From an uncultured beta proteobacterium (GTDB lineage Bacteria; Pseudomonadota; Gammaproteobacteria; Burkholderiales; Burkholderiaceae_C), in contig CAIXNB010000075.1 of the NCBI GenBank assembly GCA_903920695.1, positions 1 through 64,000 of the forward strand: a stretch of DNA of 64,000 bases, read 5' to 3'. Every line of letters starts with the position of its first letter. Positions within the stretch are counted from its first letter, which is position 1. Both the position numbers and the translations under genes were made by a program. Below the pieces are notes generated by a model. It searched no databases. It saw nothing but the letters and a program-made list of their open reading frames with translations, and was not told where the DNA came from. Positions 1 through 10,083 of this stretch are shown here, piece by piece.

Positions 1-137
1 TGACCGGTCTGGGCTTGGGCATTGTCGAGGGCCTGACCCGCGTCTTTTATCCGGAGGCATCGAGCATTGTGGTGTTTGTCATCATGGTCATCGTTCTGAT
101 GTTCCGCCCCGCCGGCCTGTTTGGCAAGGAAGCTTGA
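1..137 (+). CDS. livH: LivH-type branched-chain amino acid ABC transporter permease, C-terminal end (partial)
   Basis: Only the last 44 codons are in the window, read in the frame that starts at base 3 and stopping with TGA at 135-137. The residues are a hydrophobic helix followed by a cytoplasmic tail ending MFRPAGLFGKEA, the usual end of LivH permeases (RPxGLFG). It lies one base before the livM start, so the two permeases of the inner-membrane leucine/isoleucine/valine importer are translated as a unit. The identity rests on this tail and on the adjacent livM. Confidence 0.8.
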   Translation, partial: TGLGLGIVEGLTRVFYPEASSIVVFVIMVIVLMFRPAGLFGKEA

Positions 138-1100
138 ATGACCAGTTCTTCCAAACTCATTCGCGTAACCTACATCGCACTGCTGCTGCTGGCGCTGCTG
201 GCGCCCATGCTTGGCCTGTATCCGGTGTTTGTCATGAAGCTGCTGTGCTTCGCCATTTTTGCCAGCGCCTTCAACCTGTTGCTGGGTTTCACCGGCCTGC
301 TGTCCTTCGGCCATGCGGCCTTCTTCGGATCGGCTGCCTACATCACGGGCTGGTTCATCAAGGCGCAAAACCTCTCGCCAGAACTGGCCATCGTGGCCGG
401 CGTTATCGGCGCCGGTCTGCTCGGCGCAGTGGTGGGTCTGGTGGCCATCCGGCGCCAGGGCATTTACTTCGCCATGATCACGATGGCACTGGCGCAAATG
501 GTGTATTTTGGCTGCCTGCAAGCACCCTTTACCGGTGGCGAAGACGGCTTGCAAGGGGTGCCGCGCGGCACCTTGTTTGGCCTGTTTCCACTGGCGACTG
601 ACACCGCCATGTACTACCTGGTGGTGGCAGTGTTTGTGGCCTGCTTCCTGTTCATCTCGCGCATCGTGCATTCGCCATTCGGCCAGGTGCTCAAGATGAT
701 CCGCGAGAATGAACCGCGCGCCATCTCGCTGGGCTATCAGGTCGACCGCTACAAGCTGCTGGCATTTGTGCTGTCGGCCGCCCTGGCCGGACTGGCCGGT
801 TCGCTCAAGACCCTGGTGATGGGCTTTGCCACGCTATCCGACGTGCACTGGACCATGTCGGGCGAGGTGATCCTGATGACGCTGCTCGGCGGCGTCGGCA
901 CCTTCTTCGGCCCGGTGTTTGGCGCGGGCATTGTGATCTCGCTGCAGGACATGCTGGCCGACAAAGTGGGCTCCTGGGTCAACGTGATCATCGGTGTGAT
1001 CTTTGTGCTGTGCGTGCTGGCCTTTCGCAAGGGCGTGGTCGGCGAGTTGCAGGACTATCTGGAGCGCCGCCGGCGCGCGCAATCAGCGCCTGACGCCTGA
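138..1100 (+). CDS. livM: LivM-type branched-chain amino acid ABC transporter permease
   Basis: A 320-residue integral membrane protein, the second permease of a branched-chain amino acid (or related amide/urea) ABC importer. It shows about nine hydrophobic segments and the family block NLLLGFTGLLSFGHAAFFG near residue 50, with the EAA-like cytoplasmic stretch MIRENEPRAISLGYQ near residue 190. Its ATG directly abuts the livH stop. The ATPase genes livG and livF do not follow, because an Lrp-type regulator comes next; they may lie elsewhere or upstream. The exact substrate cannot be told from the permease. Confidence 0.9.
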   Translation: MTSSSKLIRVTYIALLLLALLAPMLGLYPVFVMKLLCFAIFASAFNLLLGFTGLLSFGHAAFFGSAAYITGWFIKAQNLSPELAIVAGVIGAGLLGAVVGLVAIRRQGIYFAMITMALAQMVYFGCLQAPFTGGEDGLQGVPRGTLFGLFPLATDTAMYYLVVAVFVACFLFISRIVHSPFGQVLKMIRENEPRAISLGYQVDRYKLLAFVLSAALAGLAGSLKTLVMGFATLSDVHWTMSGEVILMTLLGGVGTFFGPVFGAGIVISLQDMLADKVGSWVNVIIGVIFVLCVLAFRKGVVGELQDYLERRRRAQSAPDA

Positions 1101-1135
1101 GTGCCGTTCGCAAACCACGCGAGGTTTTCGGGATC

Positions 1136-1636
1136 ATGGACGCTCTTACCCTCGATGCAACGGATCTGCTACTGCTTGACCGCTTGCAGGCGGATGCATC
1201 GCGCAGCAACCAGGACCTGGCGGCACTGGTGCACATATCGCCCCCGACCTGCTTGCGCCGCGTCAAGCGGCTGCGCGATGCCGGGCTGATCGAGCGCGAA
1301 ATTGCCGTGCTCAGTGTCGACAAACTGGCCATACTGGTCGGTCACGGGCTGTGCGCCATCGCTGAAATTACCCTGGATCGACAGGACAACGAGGCGCAGC
1401 AAGCGTTCGAAAAACGTGTTCTCACAGAGGACGCCGTGCAGCAGTGCTACCGCGTCTCGCCCGGACCGGACTTTTGCCTTGTGGTGCACACCGCTCACAT
1501 GCCCGATTACTTGGCGTTGGCGCAACGCCTGTTCACGTCCGACGCCAACGTGCGCAACGTCAAGACCTTCTTCAGCGTCAAGCGCAGCAAATTCGGCGCC
1601 CGCGTCGTGCTGCCGGCCCAGCCGGCTCTGGTCTAA
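1136..1636 (+). CDS. Lrp/AsnC family transcriptional regulator
   Basis: A 166-residue regulator with an N-terminal winged helix-turn-helix (about residues 5-65, with LDRLQADASRSNQDLAALV and SPPTCLRRVKRL) and a C-terminal RAM/AsnC ligand-binding domain. Lrp-family proteins sense amino acids and form octamers or hexadecamers. It starts 35 bases after livM, in the same direction, so it may control the transporter or be co-transcribed with it. The family call is firm. The ligand and targets are inference. Confidence 0.88.
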   Translation: MDALTLDATDLLLLDRLQADASRSNQDLAALVHISPPTCLRRVKRLRDAGLIEREIAVLSVDKLAILVGHGLCAIAEITLDRQDNEAQQAFEKRVLTEDAVQQCYRVSPGPDFCLVVHTAHMPDYLALAQRLFTSDANVRNVKTFFSVKRSKFGARVVLPAQPALV

Positions 1637-1648
1637 TTTTTCCGGGTA

Positions 1649-3058
1649 TCAGCTTGATTTTTCTGGCTTCGCCGGTCGCTTCCAATTGGCGATGCTGACC
1701 TGTTTGCCGCGCGCCACGCTCAGGGCGCCAGCGGGCGTGTCCTTGGTGATGGTCGAGCCGCCGCCGACCGTGCCGCCAGCACCGATCATGACCGGCGCCA
1801 CCAGCACGCAGTTGCTGCCGATGTGGACGTCGGCCTCAATCACGGTGCGGTGCTTGAAGGCGCCGTCGTAATTGGCCGTGATGCTGCCAGCGCCGTAGTT
1901 GACACGCTCGCCCACCGTGGCATCGCCCAGGTAGGCCAGATGGTTGGCCTTGGCACCCTTGGCCAGCGTCGAATTCTTGACCTCGACGAAATTACCGATG
2001 TGCACCTCAGCGCCGAGCCGCGCACCGGGACGCAGGCGGGCAAAGGGACCAATCAGTGCGCCGGCGCCGACCTCGATGAAATCCTTACTCCCCAGCTTGC
2101 CGCCTTCGATGTGGGTAAACGGATGGATCACCGCGCCCGCACCAATCGCGACGTTGGCAATCACGCAGTTGGCGCCAATCTTCACGCCCTCGCCCAGCCT
2201 CACCTCGCCCTCGAAGACGCAGTTGACGTCAATCGCAACATCCTGTTCGCAGCGCAACACGCCGCGCACATCGAGGCGTGCCGGATCGGCCAGGCGCACG
2301 CCCTGCTCCATCAAGGCGTGCGCCGTGCGCAGTTGCCAGGCGCGTTCGAGTTCAGCCAGTTGCAGCGGGCTGTTGACGCCGGCCACCTGCAAGGGGTCGC
2401 TGATCCGGTGCGCCAGTACCGGCACGCCGTCGGCCACGGCAAACTTCACGATGTCAGTCAGGTAGTACTCGCCTTGCGCGTTGTTCTGATCGAGACGAGC
2501 CAGCCAGCGTTTGAGCTGCAAGGCCGGCAGCGCCATGATGCCGCTGTAGACCTCGCTGATGGCGCGCTGCTCGGCGCTGGCGTCCTTCTGCTCGACGATG
2601 GCCTGCACCGCATCACCCTGGCGCACGATGCGGCCATAACCGCTCGGATCGGCAAAGTCGATGGTCAGCAGCGCCAGTTTGCCGCCGCTGCAGGTCGCTA
2701 TCAACTCGCGCAGCGTCTCGGCACGGATCAAAGGCACATCGCCCGAGAGCACGACCACGACGCCATCATCGGCCAGCACCGGCACCGCCTGCTGCACAGC
2801 ATGGCCGGTACCCAGTTGCGGCTCCTGGCGCACAAAACGCAGATCGAAAGCGGCGCCAGAGCCAGCCACAGGTGCCAGCGCGGCTTCAACTTCGGCCGCA
2901 CCGTGGCCCACGATCACGACCACCTGGCGCGCCGCCAACTGCGTCGCCGTGTCCACCACATGCGCCAGCAGTGCACGCCCGGCCAAAAGATGCAACACTT
3001 TGGGCAGTCTGCTCTTCATGCGCGTACCCTTTCCGGCGGCCATGATCACCACATCCAC
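1649..3058 (-). CDS. glmU: Bifunctional N-acetylglucosamine-1-phosphate uridyltransferase / glucosamine-1-phosphate acetyltransferase
   Basis: GlmU makes UDP-GlcNAc for peptidoglycan and LPS: its C-terminal half acetylates GlcN-1-P and its N-terminal half adds UMP. The N-terminus has the nucleotidyltransferase signature MAAGKGTRM, and the C-terminal part shows left-handed beta-helix hexapeptide repeats with NLAYLGDATVG-like active-site residues (HLAYLGDATVG, NYDG). The GTG start at 3058 gives 469 residues, near the usual 456. A TTG at 3109 has a better ribosome site (AGGAG six bases upstream) and would add 17 residues, overlapping the divergent lipoprotein start by 14 bases. Which start is used is undecided. 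Confidence 0.95.
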   Translation of the reverse strand: MDVVIMAAGKGTRMKSRLPKVLHLLAGRALLAHVVDTATQLAARQVVVIVGHGAAEVEAALAPVAGSGAAFDLRFVRQEPQLGTGHAVQQAVPVLADDGVVVVLSGDVPLIRAETLRELIATCSGGKLALLTIDFADPSGYGRIVRQGDAVQAIVEQKDASAEQRAISEVYSGIMALPALQLKRWLARLDQNNAQGEYYLTDIVKFAVADGVPVLAHRISDPLQVAGVNSPLQLAELERAWQLRTAHALMEQGVRLADPARLDVRGVLRCEQDVAIDVNCVFEGEVRLGEGVKIGANCVIANVAIGAGAVIHPFTHIEGGKLGSKDFIEVGAGALIGPFARLRPGARLGAEVHIGNFVEVKNSTLAKGAKANHLAYLGDATVGERVNYGAGSITANYDGAFKHRTVIEADVHIGSNCVLVAPVMIGAGGTVGGGSTITKDTPAGALSVARGKQVSIANWKRPAKPEKSS

Positions 3059-3095
3059 AGCGCCTGGCGTTGTGCTGTTTTTTGAAATATTCGTG

Positions 3096-3992
3096 ATGCC
3101 TGTATTCAATCGCTTCTCCTGTCTGTTCCTGCCACTGCGCCCCATTATCGGCGCCCTGCTGGCCGCTTTCCTCGCGCTCACGCTGGCGGGCTGCAGCTCG
3201 GTGAAACTGGGCTACCAGAACGCTCCCGGACTGGGCTACTGGTGGCTTGACAGCTACCTCGATTTCAACGATGCGCAGTCGCTGCAAGTGCGCACCGAAC
3301 TGGCGGCGCTGCAAGCCTGGCACCGGCAGACCGAATTGCCGCTCTACGTCAGCGCGCTGGACCAGCTGCAGCGGCTGGCGCCCACGAATGTGAATGCAGA
3401 ACAGGTCTGCGCACTGATCGACGATCTGCGGCCACGCCTGCAGGTCTTGCTGGACCGGGTCGAGCCCGCCATAACGGCACTAGCGCCGACATTGACGGCA
3501 GCACAATTCGAACACCTGGCGCGCCAGTTCGACAAACGCAGCCTGAAGTGGCGCGACGAGTGGCTGGCCGGCACAGCGGAGGAACGCCAGAGACGCCGGC
3601 TCAAGCGCCTAATCGCCCGCGCCGAAGACTTTTATGGGCGGCTGGACAACGTACAACTCGCGGTCCTGCATACCAGCGTGGCTAACTCCGTGTTCGACGC
3701 CAGCCTGGGTTACCGCGAATCCCAGCGCCGCTACCGCGACACGCTGCAGACGCTGCGCCAATTGCAGGGCACCAATGCCAACGCCCAGGCACAAGTGCAC
3801 GCCTGGCTCGCGCGCAACCTGCGCTCGCCCGATCTCGATTACCAGAACTATGTTGAACGTCTGAACCAGGAAAACTGCACGACCCTGGCCGAGCTGCACA
3901 ACAGCACCAGCGCGGCGCAGCGGCGCCACCTGGCAGACACCCTGAAAGACTATGCAAGCGATGCCCGCGCGCTGATCGCACCGCAACGCTGA
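3096..3992 (+). CDS. DUF6279-like lipoprotein of unknown function
   Basis: A 298-residue protein with a signal peptide of about 32 residues ending in a clear lipobox (LTLAGC, Cys about residue 32), so it is probably anchored in a membrane facing the periplasm. The rest is predicted mostly helical and rich in Arg, Leu and Gln, starting with the sequence KLGYQNAPGLGYWWLDSYLDF. That opening is typical of a proteobacterial lipoprotein family that I recall as DUF6279; the family name is from memory. No obvious ribosome site precedes the ATG. Its start lies only 37 bases from the glmU GTG on the other strand. Function unknown. Confidence 0.75.
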   Translation: MPVFNRFSCLFLPLRPIIGALLAAFLALTLAGCSSVKLGYQNAPGLGYWWLDSYLDFNDAQSLQVRTELAALQAWHRQTELPLYVSALDQLQRLAPTNVNAEQVCALIDDLRPRLQVLLDRVEPAITALAPTLTAAQFEHLARQFDKRSLKWRDEWLAGTAEERQRRRLKRLIARAEDFYGRLDNVQLAVLHTSVANSVFDASLGYRESQRRYRDTLQTLRQLQGTNANAQAQVHAWLARNLRSPDLDYQNYVERLNQENCTTLAELHNSTSAAQRRHLADTLKDYASDARALIAPQR

Positions 3993-4011
3993 CAGCACCT
4001 AAGATCGCGCC

Positions 4012-5412
<1,401 letters not shown>

Positions 5413-5419
5413 AACCTTT

Positions 5420-5482
5420 TCCCCTCACTCATACCCCCAGCCCCTCTCTCGCCCCGCCGGGCGAAAGACGGGAGCTTCATGT
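5420..5482. repeat. Dispersed CT-rich palindromic repeat, copy 1
   Basis: A C/T-rich stretch with the core CGCCCCGCCGGGCGAAAGA, just after the sdaA stop. A similar element (TGCCCCGCCGGACGAAAGA core, preceded by CTCACTCCCCCTCTC) occurs just after folB at 14430-14488. The arms could fold into an imperfect hairpin. The position behind two unrelated genes suggests a dispersed repeat, perhaps acting as a transcript end. Confidence 0.6.
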
Positions 5483-5599
5483 GGCCGCTGGTTCAAAGCG
5501 ATGCCATGCTTCTCTTTGCTTGCTGGAAAAGATTGGCTGCCTGACGATAGCGAGCCATAAGCCATCATTTCCGTGGACGTCAAGAGTCCGCGAGCCATC

Positions 5600-5809
5600 G
5601 CTCTCGTAGTCCTCAATCAGGTCGCCGACGATGTCCACCAAGCCGACAAGCGCGTGTGACTCGTCATCAGCCGCCTCATCGAGCAAAACGTCCAGCATGG
5701 CGACCATGCGCTGGTAGTGGGCTTCATCGCGGATAGGCTCGATATCGGTCGCCGCGCGGAAGCTTTCCTACGCCGGGAGCAAGTGCTTGACTTCGATGTG
5801 TGCATTCAT
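5600..5809 (-). pseudogene. higA: HigA-type antitoxin, N-terminal remnant
   Basis: Read from ATG at 5809, the frame begins MNAHIEVKHLLPA, then hits a TAG stop at about 5770. It continues in the same frame with ESFRAATDIEPIRDEAHY, MVAMLDVLLDEAADDESHAL and VDIVGDLIEDYES. This is the N-terminal helical part of HigA antitoxins (ending in the LIEAYE-like segment). Resemblance ends abruptly near 5600, before the DNA-binding HTH. One nonsense codon plus the missing HTH make it a relic. The ATG overlaps the upstream higB remnant stop as ATGA, the normal higBA layout. Confidence 0.6.
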
Positions 5810-5905
5810 GACTTCCAGGCTCCTTTGTCGTAGTCGCGATGATTGAGAACGGCCTTGATGTAAACGATCTGCTTCGCAAACCGGATGTGGACAATCCGAG
5901 ATACT
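5806..5905 (-). pseudogene. higB: HigB-type toxin, C-terminal remnant
   Basis: The frame ending at 5806 reads VSRIVHIRFAKQIVYIKAVL then NHRDYDKGAWKS. This is the end of HigB/RelE-fold mRNA interferases (VYIK..xTHAEYDKGxW). Only about 32 residues resemble the family. Upstream of about 5905 the frame becomes the antisense of the neighbouring deaminase gene, so the toxin N-terminus is gone. It sits immediately before the higA remnant with a 4-base overlap. The family call is from motif memory. Confidence 0.55.
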
Positions 5906-5930
5906 TGACCAATGCAGCTTGCAGACGACG

Positions 5931-7214
5931 TCAGAAGCAGGTGACGATGGCGTCGACCACGCTGTAGTCGGCATCGACCAGCGGCATCCAGCGCCATTTG
6001 TCGAAGGTGGTGCACGGGTGCGAAATTCCCAGGCAGATCCGATCGCCGACCTGCAGCGCCTGATGCTGCGGACCCGCGCCCTGCAGATAGGCATGCTGGT
6101 CGTTGAGTTTGGCTATTTTCCAGTCGGCCGGCGCGGCGCACAAAGTCCGTGTTCCGCGCGCGCAGAGCGCCAGCGGAATCGGCATTTCGAGGTCGTACGA
6201 CAAGTCGCGTTTACCCACTGCCAGAATCGCCAGTCCCGGCTCCGGGCACGACTGCACGCAGGCCCAGACCTCCATCGCCGCCTGCAGACCCGTACCGCAG
6301 CCGGTGCGCGCGGCCACCGCGCTCATCATGCGTTGGTAATTGCCCTGGTCATGGGTGACATAGCAGCCCGAGCGCAGCAGGCCTTGCACGCGGCGTTTCA
6401 AGCTGGGTTTGAGCGCCGTGGCGACCAGGTCGAAAATGGCCGAGCCACCGGCCGTCAGCAACAGTTCATCGCTGTCAAACAAATCCTGTTCGTCACACGC
6501 TGCAACCAACGCCTGCAGCAAGTCCATCAAGGGCCGCACATAAGCCTGATCCTGCGCCGTATCGCCGCTGGCGGCCAAGCCCTCGTAACACTCGACCCCA
6601 ACCAGTTGCACGGCGGTGCTGGCGTGCAAGCGCTGCGCCAGTTCCAGCGCCTGCGTCAGGTCGCGACAACCGGTGCGCCCACCGGGCACACCGACTTCAA
6701 GCAGCACCTCGAAAGCGCCAGCATCAGGATGCCTGTGCTGCCAATCTTCAATCAGATCGAGTTGCGCCAGCGAGTCGACCAGAAACATCAGACGCAGTTC
6801 CGGCCGGCTAGGCAGCAGGGCGGCGATGCAATCGAGGTCGATGTCGGCAACAACCTGGTTCGCAATCAGGCAACGCTGGGCACCCGCCGCCAGGCCGACG
6901 CGCATTTGCGTCACCGTGGCAAAGGTCATGCCCCAGGCGCCCGCGTCAAGCTGCAGGCGAAACAACTGCGGCGACATGCTGGTCTTACCGTGCGGCGCCA
7001 GACCCAGTCCGTGCCCTGAAGCAAAGTCCTGCATCCAGGCCAGGTTGTGCTGCAGCACATCACGCTTGATGACGGCCAATGGCAACGGCAGGTCGCCATC
7101 CAGCACATTCCAGCCCTGCGCGCCGATCTGCGAGCGCCGCAGGGGTGGACTCTGGTGCGGAAAGCCCTTTTGCGAGGCGTCGATCCAGGGGTCCAACAGC
7201 GTGTCTTGGTTCAT
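5931..7214 (-). CDS. PLP-dependent amino acid deaminase, D-serine dehydratase/D-threonine aldolase-like (alanine racemase fold)
   Basis: A 427-residue enzyme with an alanine-racemase-type N-terminal barrel and a DSD-like C-terminal domain. The PLP lysine is the K in GLGLAPHGKTSMSPQLF near residue 75. The C-terminal motif GISHPCTTFDKWR supplies the His/Cys pair that binds a divalent metal in the DSD1 family. Such enzymes deaminate D-serine or cleave D-threonine-type substrates. The ATG at 7214 is preferred over a GTG at 7220. fthC lies 9 bases upstream on the same strand, so the two are probably co-transcribed. Substrate not settled. Confidence 0.85.
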   Translation of the reverse strand: MNQDTLLDPWIDASQKGFPHQSPPLRRSQIGAQGWNVLDGDLPLPLAVIKRDVLQHNLAWMQDFASGHGLGLAPHGKTSMSPQLFRLQLDAGAWGMTFATVTQMRVGLAAGAQRCLIANQVVADIDLDCIAALLPSRPELRLMFLVDSLAQLDLIEDWQHRHPDAGAFEVLLEVGVPGGRTGCRDLTQALELAQRLHASTAVQLVGVECYEGLAASGDTAQDQAYVRPLMDLLQALVAACDEQDLFDSDELLLTAGGSAIFDLVATALKPSLKRRVQGLLRSGCYVTHDQGNYQRMMSAVAARTGCGTGLQAAMEVWACVQSCPEPGLAILAVGKRDLSYDLEMPIPLALCARGTRTLCAAPADWKIAKLNDQHAYLQGAGPQHQALQVGDRICLGISHPCTTFDKWRWMPLVDADYSVVDAIVTCF

Positions 7215-7223
7215 GGCCACGCT

Positions 7224-7823
7224 CTAAACCGGCCAGACCACGCCGTTGTCGTTCAGAATGGCATCGAGCGGCATATCGTGCGGCTCGGGCTCGAAATCGG
7301 GCAGAAAACCCGGCGCAAAGCCAAGCCCGACCGTGACCGGGCGCGGCTGCAGCGTCGCCAGCATGCGGTCATAGAAACCGCCGCCGTAGCCCAGGCGGAA
7401 CCCGCCCGGCGCGTAGCCGACACAGGCTACAAACAGCAAGGTCGGCACGATCACTTCGGTGTCCCTGGGCTTGGGGATACCGTAGGCATCTTCTTCCATC
7501 GGGCAGCCCGGGTACCAGGCATGAAAAGTCATGGTCTTGTGCACCTTGTCGACCACCGGCAGACCGATCTTGCGCAGACGCGACTGCTCAATCAGTTCAC
7601 CATCTTCCTTCCAGCGGTGCAGGGCCGGCAGTGGATCGAACTCTCCCTTGATCGGCCAATAGGCGCCAATCACGGTGTCGGGCCGGTTCACCAGCCAGAT
7701 GCGCATGACACGCTGCAATAAATCCGCGCGTTGTAGGCGATCGGGCAGGTTCAAGCGTTGATGAATCAGTTGCTCGCGCAGGGCTTTCTTCTCAAGCCTT
7801 CTGTTGTTTCCCGATGTATCCAT
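7224..7823 (-). CDS. fthC: 5-formyltetrahydrofolate cyclo-ligase
   Basis: Converts 5-formyl-THF to 5,10-methenyl-THF with ATP, rescuing folate from a dead-end form. The 199 residues show the family pattern: an N-terminal KKALREQLIHQRL helix, YWPIKGEFDP near residue 55, and the C-terminal nucleotide-binding signature GGFRLGYGGGFYDRML. The start ATG at 7823 is 9 bases from the divergent transglycosylase start at 7833, so the two genes must have promoters inside each other's coding sequence or share a very compact one. Confidence 0.93.
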   Translation of the reverse strand: MDTSGNNRRLEKKALREQLIHQRLNLPDRLQRADLLQRVMRIWLVNRPDTVIGAYWPIKGEFDPLPALHRWKEDGELIEQSRLRKIGLPVVDKVHKTMTFHAWYPGCPMEEDAYGIPKPRDTEVIVPTLLFVACVGYAPGGFRLGYGGGFYDRMLATLQPRPVTVGLGFAPGFLPDFEPEPHDMPLDAILNDNGVVWPV

Positions 7824-7832
7824 AATCCCATC

Positions 7833-9836
7833 ATGCAGTTTCACACTATTTTGACATCGATTGCCGTCTCGGCCTGTCTGGTGCTGACGGCGGTCTCGCC
7901 GGTGCAGGCACAAGCCACGGCAGCGACCGCTTCGCAATCGGACGCGGTAATTCTGGAAATGAACCAGGCTTTCAAGAAGGGCGACAGCAAGCGCCTGAGC
8001 GCCCTGCTGCCGCAAGTGCGCGGCCACACTCTGGAGCCCTGGGCCACCTACTGGGAACTACGGGCCCGGCTCGAAACTGCGGCGCCGGCCGAAGTGCAGG
8101 ATTTCTTCACGCGCTTTGCCGGTAGTTACCAGGAAGACCGTCTGCGCAACGACTGGCTGCTGCTGCTGGGGCAACGCCGCTACTGGAGCGACTTTGCCGA
8201 CGCCCTGGCGCCGTTTCGCATGAATGATGACCGTGAAGTGCGCTGCTACAGCTTGGCGCTGGAGCCGCTGGCCACCAGTCCTGAACTGAGCGCTGATTTC
8301 AAGCGCGTCTGGTACGCGCAGAGAGACGTCGACGACGGCTGCAACTATGCGGCCAATCATCTGTTTGCAGCCAGACGGCTGAGCGAGGCCGATGTCTGGC
8401 GCAAGGCGCGTCAGGCCATGGAAAACAACCGCCCCAAACTTGCCAAGCTGGCGGCGGAGATCATCTCCACGGCAGCGGCAGCGCCGATCGATGAAATCAA
8501 CAACAACCCGGCGCGCTACCTGTCAAAACGCGTTATCGCCGCAAACCGTGTCGCCAAGGAATCCGTGGTACTGGCCCTGATCCGTATGGCAGCCAACGAC
8601 CCCGACAGTGCCGCCAGCGCCTTAGAAAACCACTGGAGCGTGCACTTGAGCGCGGAGCAACGCTCGTGGGTTTGGGGAGTGATCGGCAAACAAACGGCAC
8701 AGCGCCTGTCAGGCGACGCGCTTGCCTATTTTTCCAAGGCCATCGAAAGTGAGCTCAGCGATGGACAGCTCGGCTGGAAGGTTCGTGCCGCGCTGCGTCA
8801 GGCGCAGTGGAAAGACGTACTGTCGGCCATACAAGCCATGAGCCCCGAGGTGCGCCAGGAATCAGTCTGGGTCTACTGGCGCGCACGGGCACTGAACAAG
8901 CTGGCCAAGTCCGACACCGACCGCGCCGCAGCCAAAGCATCATTTGAAGGCATCGCCAGCGTGCGCGGCTTCTACGAACAACTGGCGCTGGAGGAAGTCG
9001 GCCAACGCATCACAGTACCGGCGCGCCCTGCTGCCCTAAGCGTCGAAGAGCAGGATGGCGCACGCCGCAATGCCGGTCTGCAGCGCAGCCTGTACGCGAT
9101 ACGAATCGGCTTGCGCAGCGACGGTGTGCGCGAATGGAACTACAGCACCAACCTGCACACGCCGGGTGGCATGAACGACCGCGAACTGCTGGCTGCGGCC
9201 GACCTGGCGTGCCAGAGCGAGGTCTGGGACCGCTGCATCAACACCAGCGATCGAACCAAGAACGTGATCGACTTCGAGCAACGCTTTCCGATGCCGCACA
9301 AGAGCGCCGTATTGCAGCGCGCAGCGCGGATCGGCCTCGATCCGGCCTATGTCTATGGCCTGATCCGCCAGGAAAGCCGCTTCATCATGGACGCGCACTC
9401 GGGTGTCGGCGCCGCCGGGCTGATGCAAATCATGCCACCAACGGCGCGCTGGACGGCAAAAAAGATCGGACTGACAAGCTTCAAGCCGAACCAGATCAAC
9501 GAGCGCGACACCAATATCGTCATCGGCACGGCCTACCTGAAACTGGTGCTGGACAACTTCGACGGATCGATGCCGATGGCCGCCGCCGCCTACAACGCCG
9601 GGCCAAGCCGTCCCCGTAGCTGGCGCGGCCAGAGCGGCGCACCGCTAATGGACGCGGCGATCTGGGCTGAGAATGTGCCGTTTGCCGAGACCCGTGACTA
9701 TGTGAAGAAAGTGCTGTCCAACACCACCAACTACGCCGCGCTGATCAGCGGCCAGCCGCAGTCGCTGAAACAGCGCCTGGGCTTGGTCGGCCCGCGTGAC
9801 GCCAGCGCCCCGGAACCGAGTCAGGACCTGCCGTAG
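7833..9836 (+). CDS. slt: Soluble lytic murein transglycosylase (Slt70-like)
   Basis: A 667-residue periplasmic enzyme that cleaves peptidoglycan glycan strands to 1,6-anhydromuropeptides. A signal peptide occupies about residues 1-27 (cleavage after VQAQA), followed by a long superhelical U-domain. The C-terminal goose-lysozyme-like SLT domain has the catalytic Glu in GLIRQESRF, then the GVGAAGLMQIMPPTAR block and AAAYNAGPSRPRSW. The ATG at 7833 was chosen because it opens the signal peptide. The product feeds the anhydro-muropeptide recycling that AnmK (33.6 kb) also serves. Confidence 0.92.
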   Translation: MQFHTILTSIAVSACLVLTAVSPVQAQATAATASQSDAVILEMNQAFKKGDSKRLSALLPQVRGHTLEPWATYWELRARLETAAPAEVQDFFTRFAGSYQEDRLRNDWLLLLGQRRYWSDFADALAPFRMNDDREVRCYSLALEPLATSPELSADFKRVWYAQRDVDDGCNYAANHLFAARRLSEADVWRKARQAMENNRPKLAKLAAEIISTAAAAPIDEINNNPARYLSKRVIAANRVAKESVVLALIRMAANDPDSAASALENHWSVHLSAEQRSWVWGVIGKQTAQRLSGDALAYFSKAIESELSDGQLGWKVRAALRQAQWKDVLSAIQAMSPEVRQESVWVYWRARALNKLAKSDTDRAAAKASFEGIASVRGFYEQLALEEVGQRITVPARPAALSVEEQDGARRNAGLQRSLYAIRIGLRSDGVREWNYSTNLHTPGGMNDRELLAAADLACQSEVWDRCINTSDRTKNVIDFEQRFPMPHKSAVLQRAARIGLDPAYVYGLIRQESRFIMDAHSGVGAAGLMQIMPPTARWTAKKIGLTSFKPNQINERDTNIVIGTAYLKLVLDNFDGSMPMAAAAYNAGPSRPRSWRGQSGAPLMDAAIWAENVPFAETRDYVKKVLSNTTNYAALISGQPQSLKQRLGLVGPRDASAPEPSQDLP

Positions 9837-9842
9837 CCAGGA

Positions 9843-10031
9843 CTATTTGGCCGGTTTGGAATCGGGAATCACAACGTCAAGGACCGCGCCTGTGGCCTCG
9901 ACGCCGGTCTTGACAACCACGGCCGCCGTGGTCACCACCGCATCGGCCACTGCCACCACGGCACAAGCACTGATCGGCAGCAAGGCGACCCTGAACAGCG
10001 CCAGCGCTGCGCCTCTTCCAACTCCTGACAT
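9843..10031 (-). CDS. Small lipoprotein (NF038104-like)
   Basis: A 62-residue protein with a short Leu/Ala-rich signal ending in a lipobox-like PISAC (Cys about 23). After it come CAVVAVADAVVTTAAVVVKT and a C-terminal DVVIPDSKPAK. A very similar layout (GCAVVSVADAA... VVDVAIPDS) is known in a small betaproteobacterial lipoprotein family that I recall as NF038104. It fills the gap between the transglycosylase and GST genes on the opposite strand. Its composition is strongly Ala/Val. Function unknown. Confidence 0.6.
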   Translation of the reverse strand: MSGVGRGAALALFRVALLPISACAVVAVADAVVTTAAVVVKTGVEATGAVLDVVIPDSKPAK

Positions 10032-10083
10032 GAGAGCACTCCGCTTGATATGCCTAGAATTATCGACTTAAGGAGACCCCCCC

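Noticed and set aside
1823..3085. Long open frame on the plus strand opposite glmU (420 codons)
   Set aside because: It is antisense to a well-conserved gene in GC-rich DNA, has low-complexity His/Gln/Ala/Arg-rich sequence and no family resemblance. Similar shadows opposite aceK, ruvB, the deaminase and the kinase were left out for the same reason.
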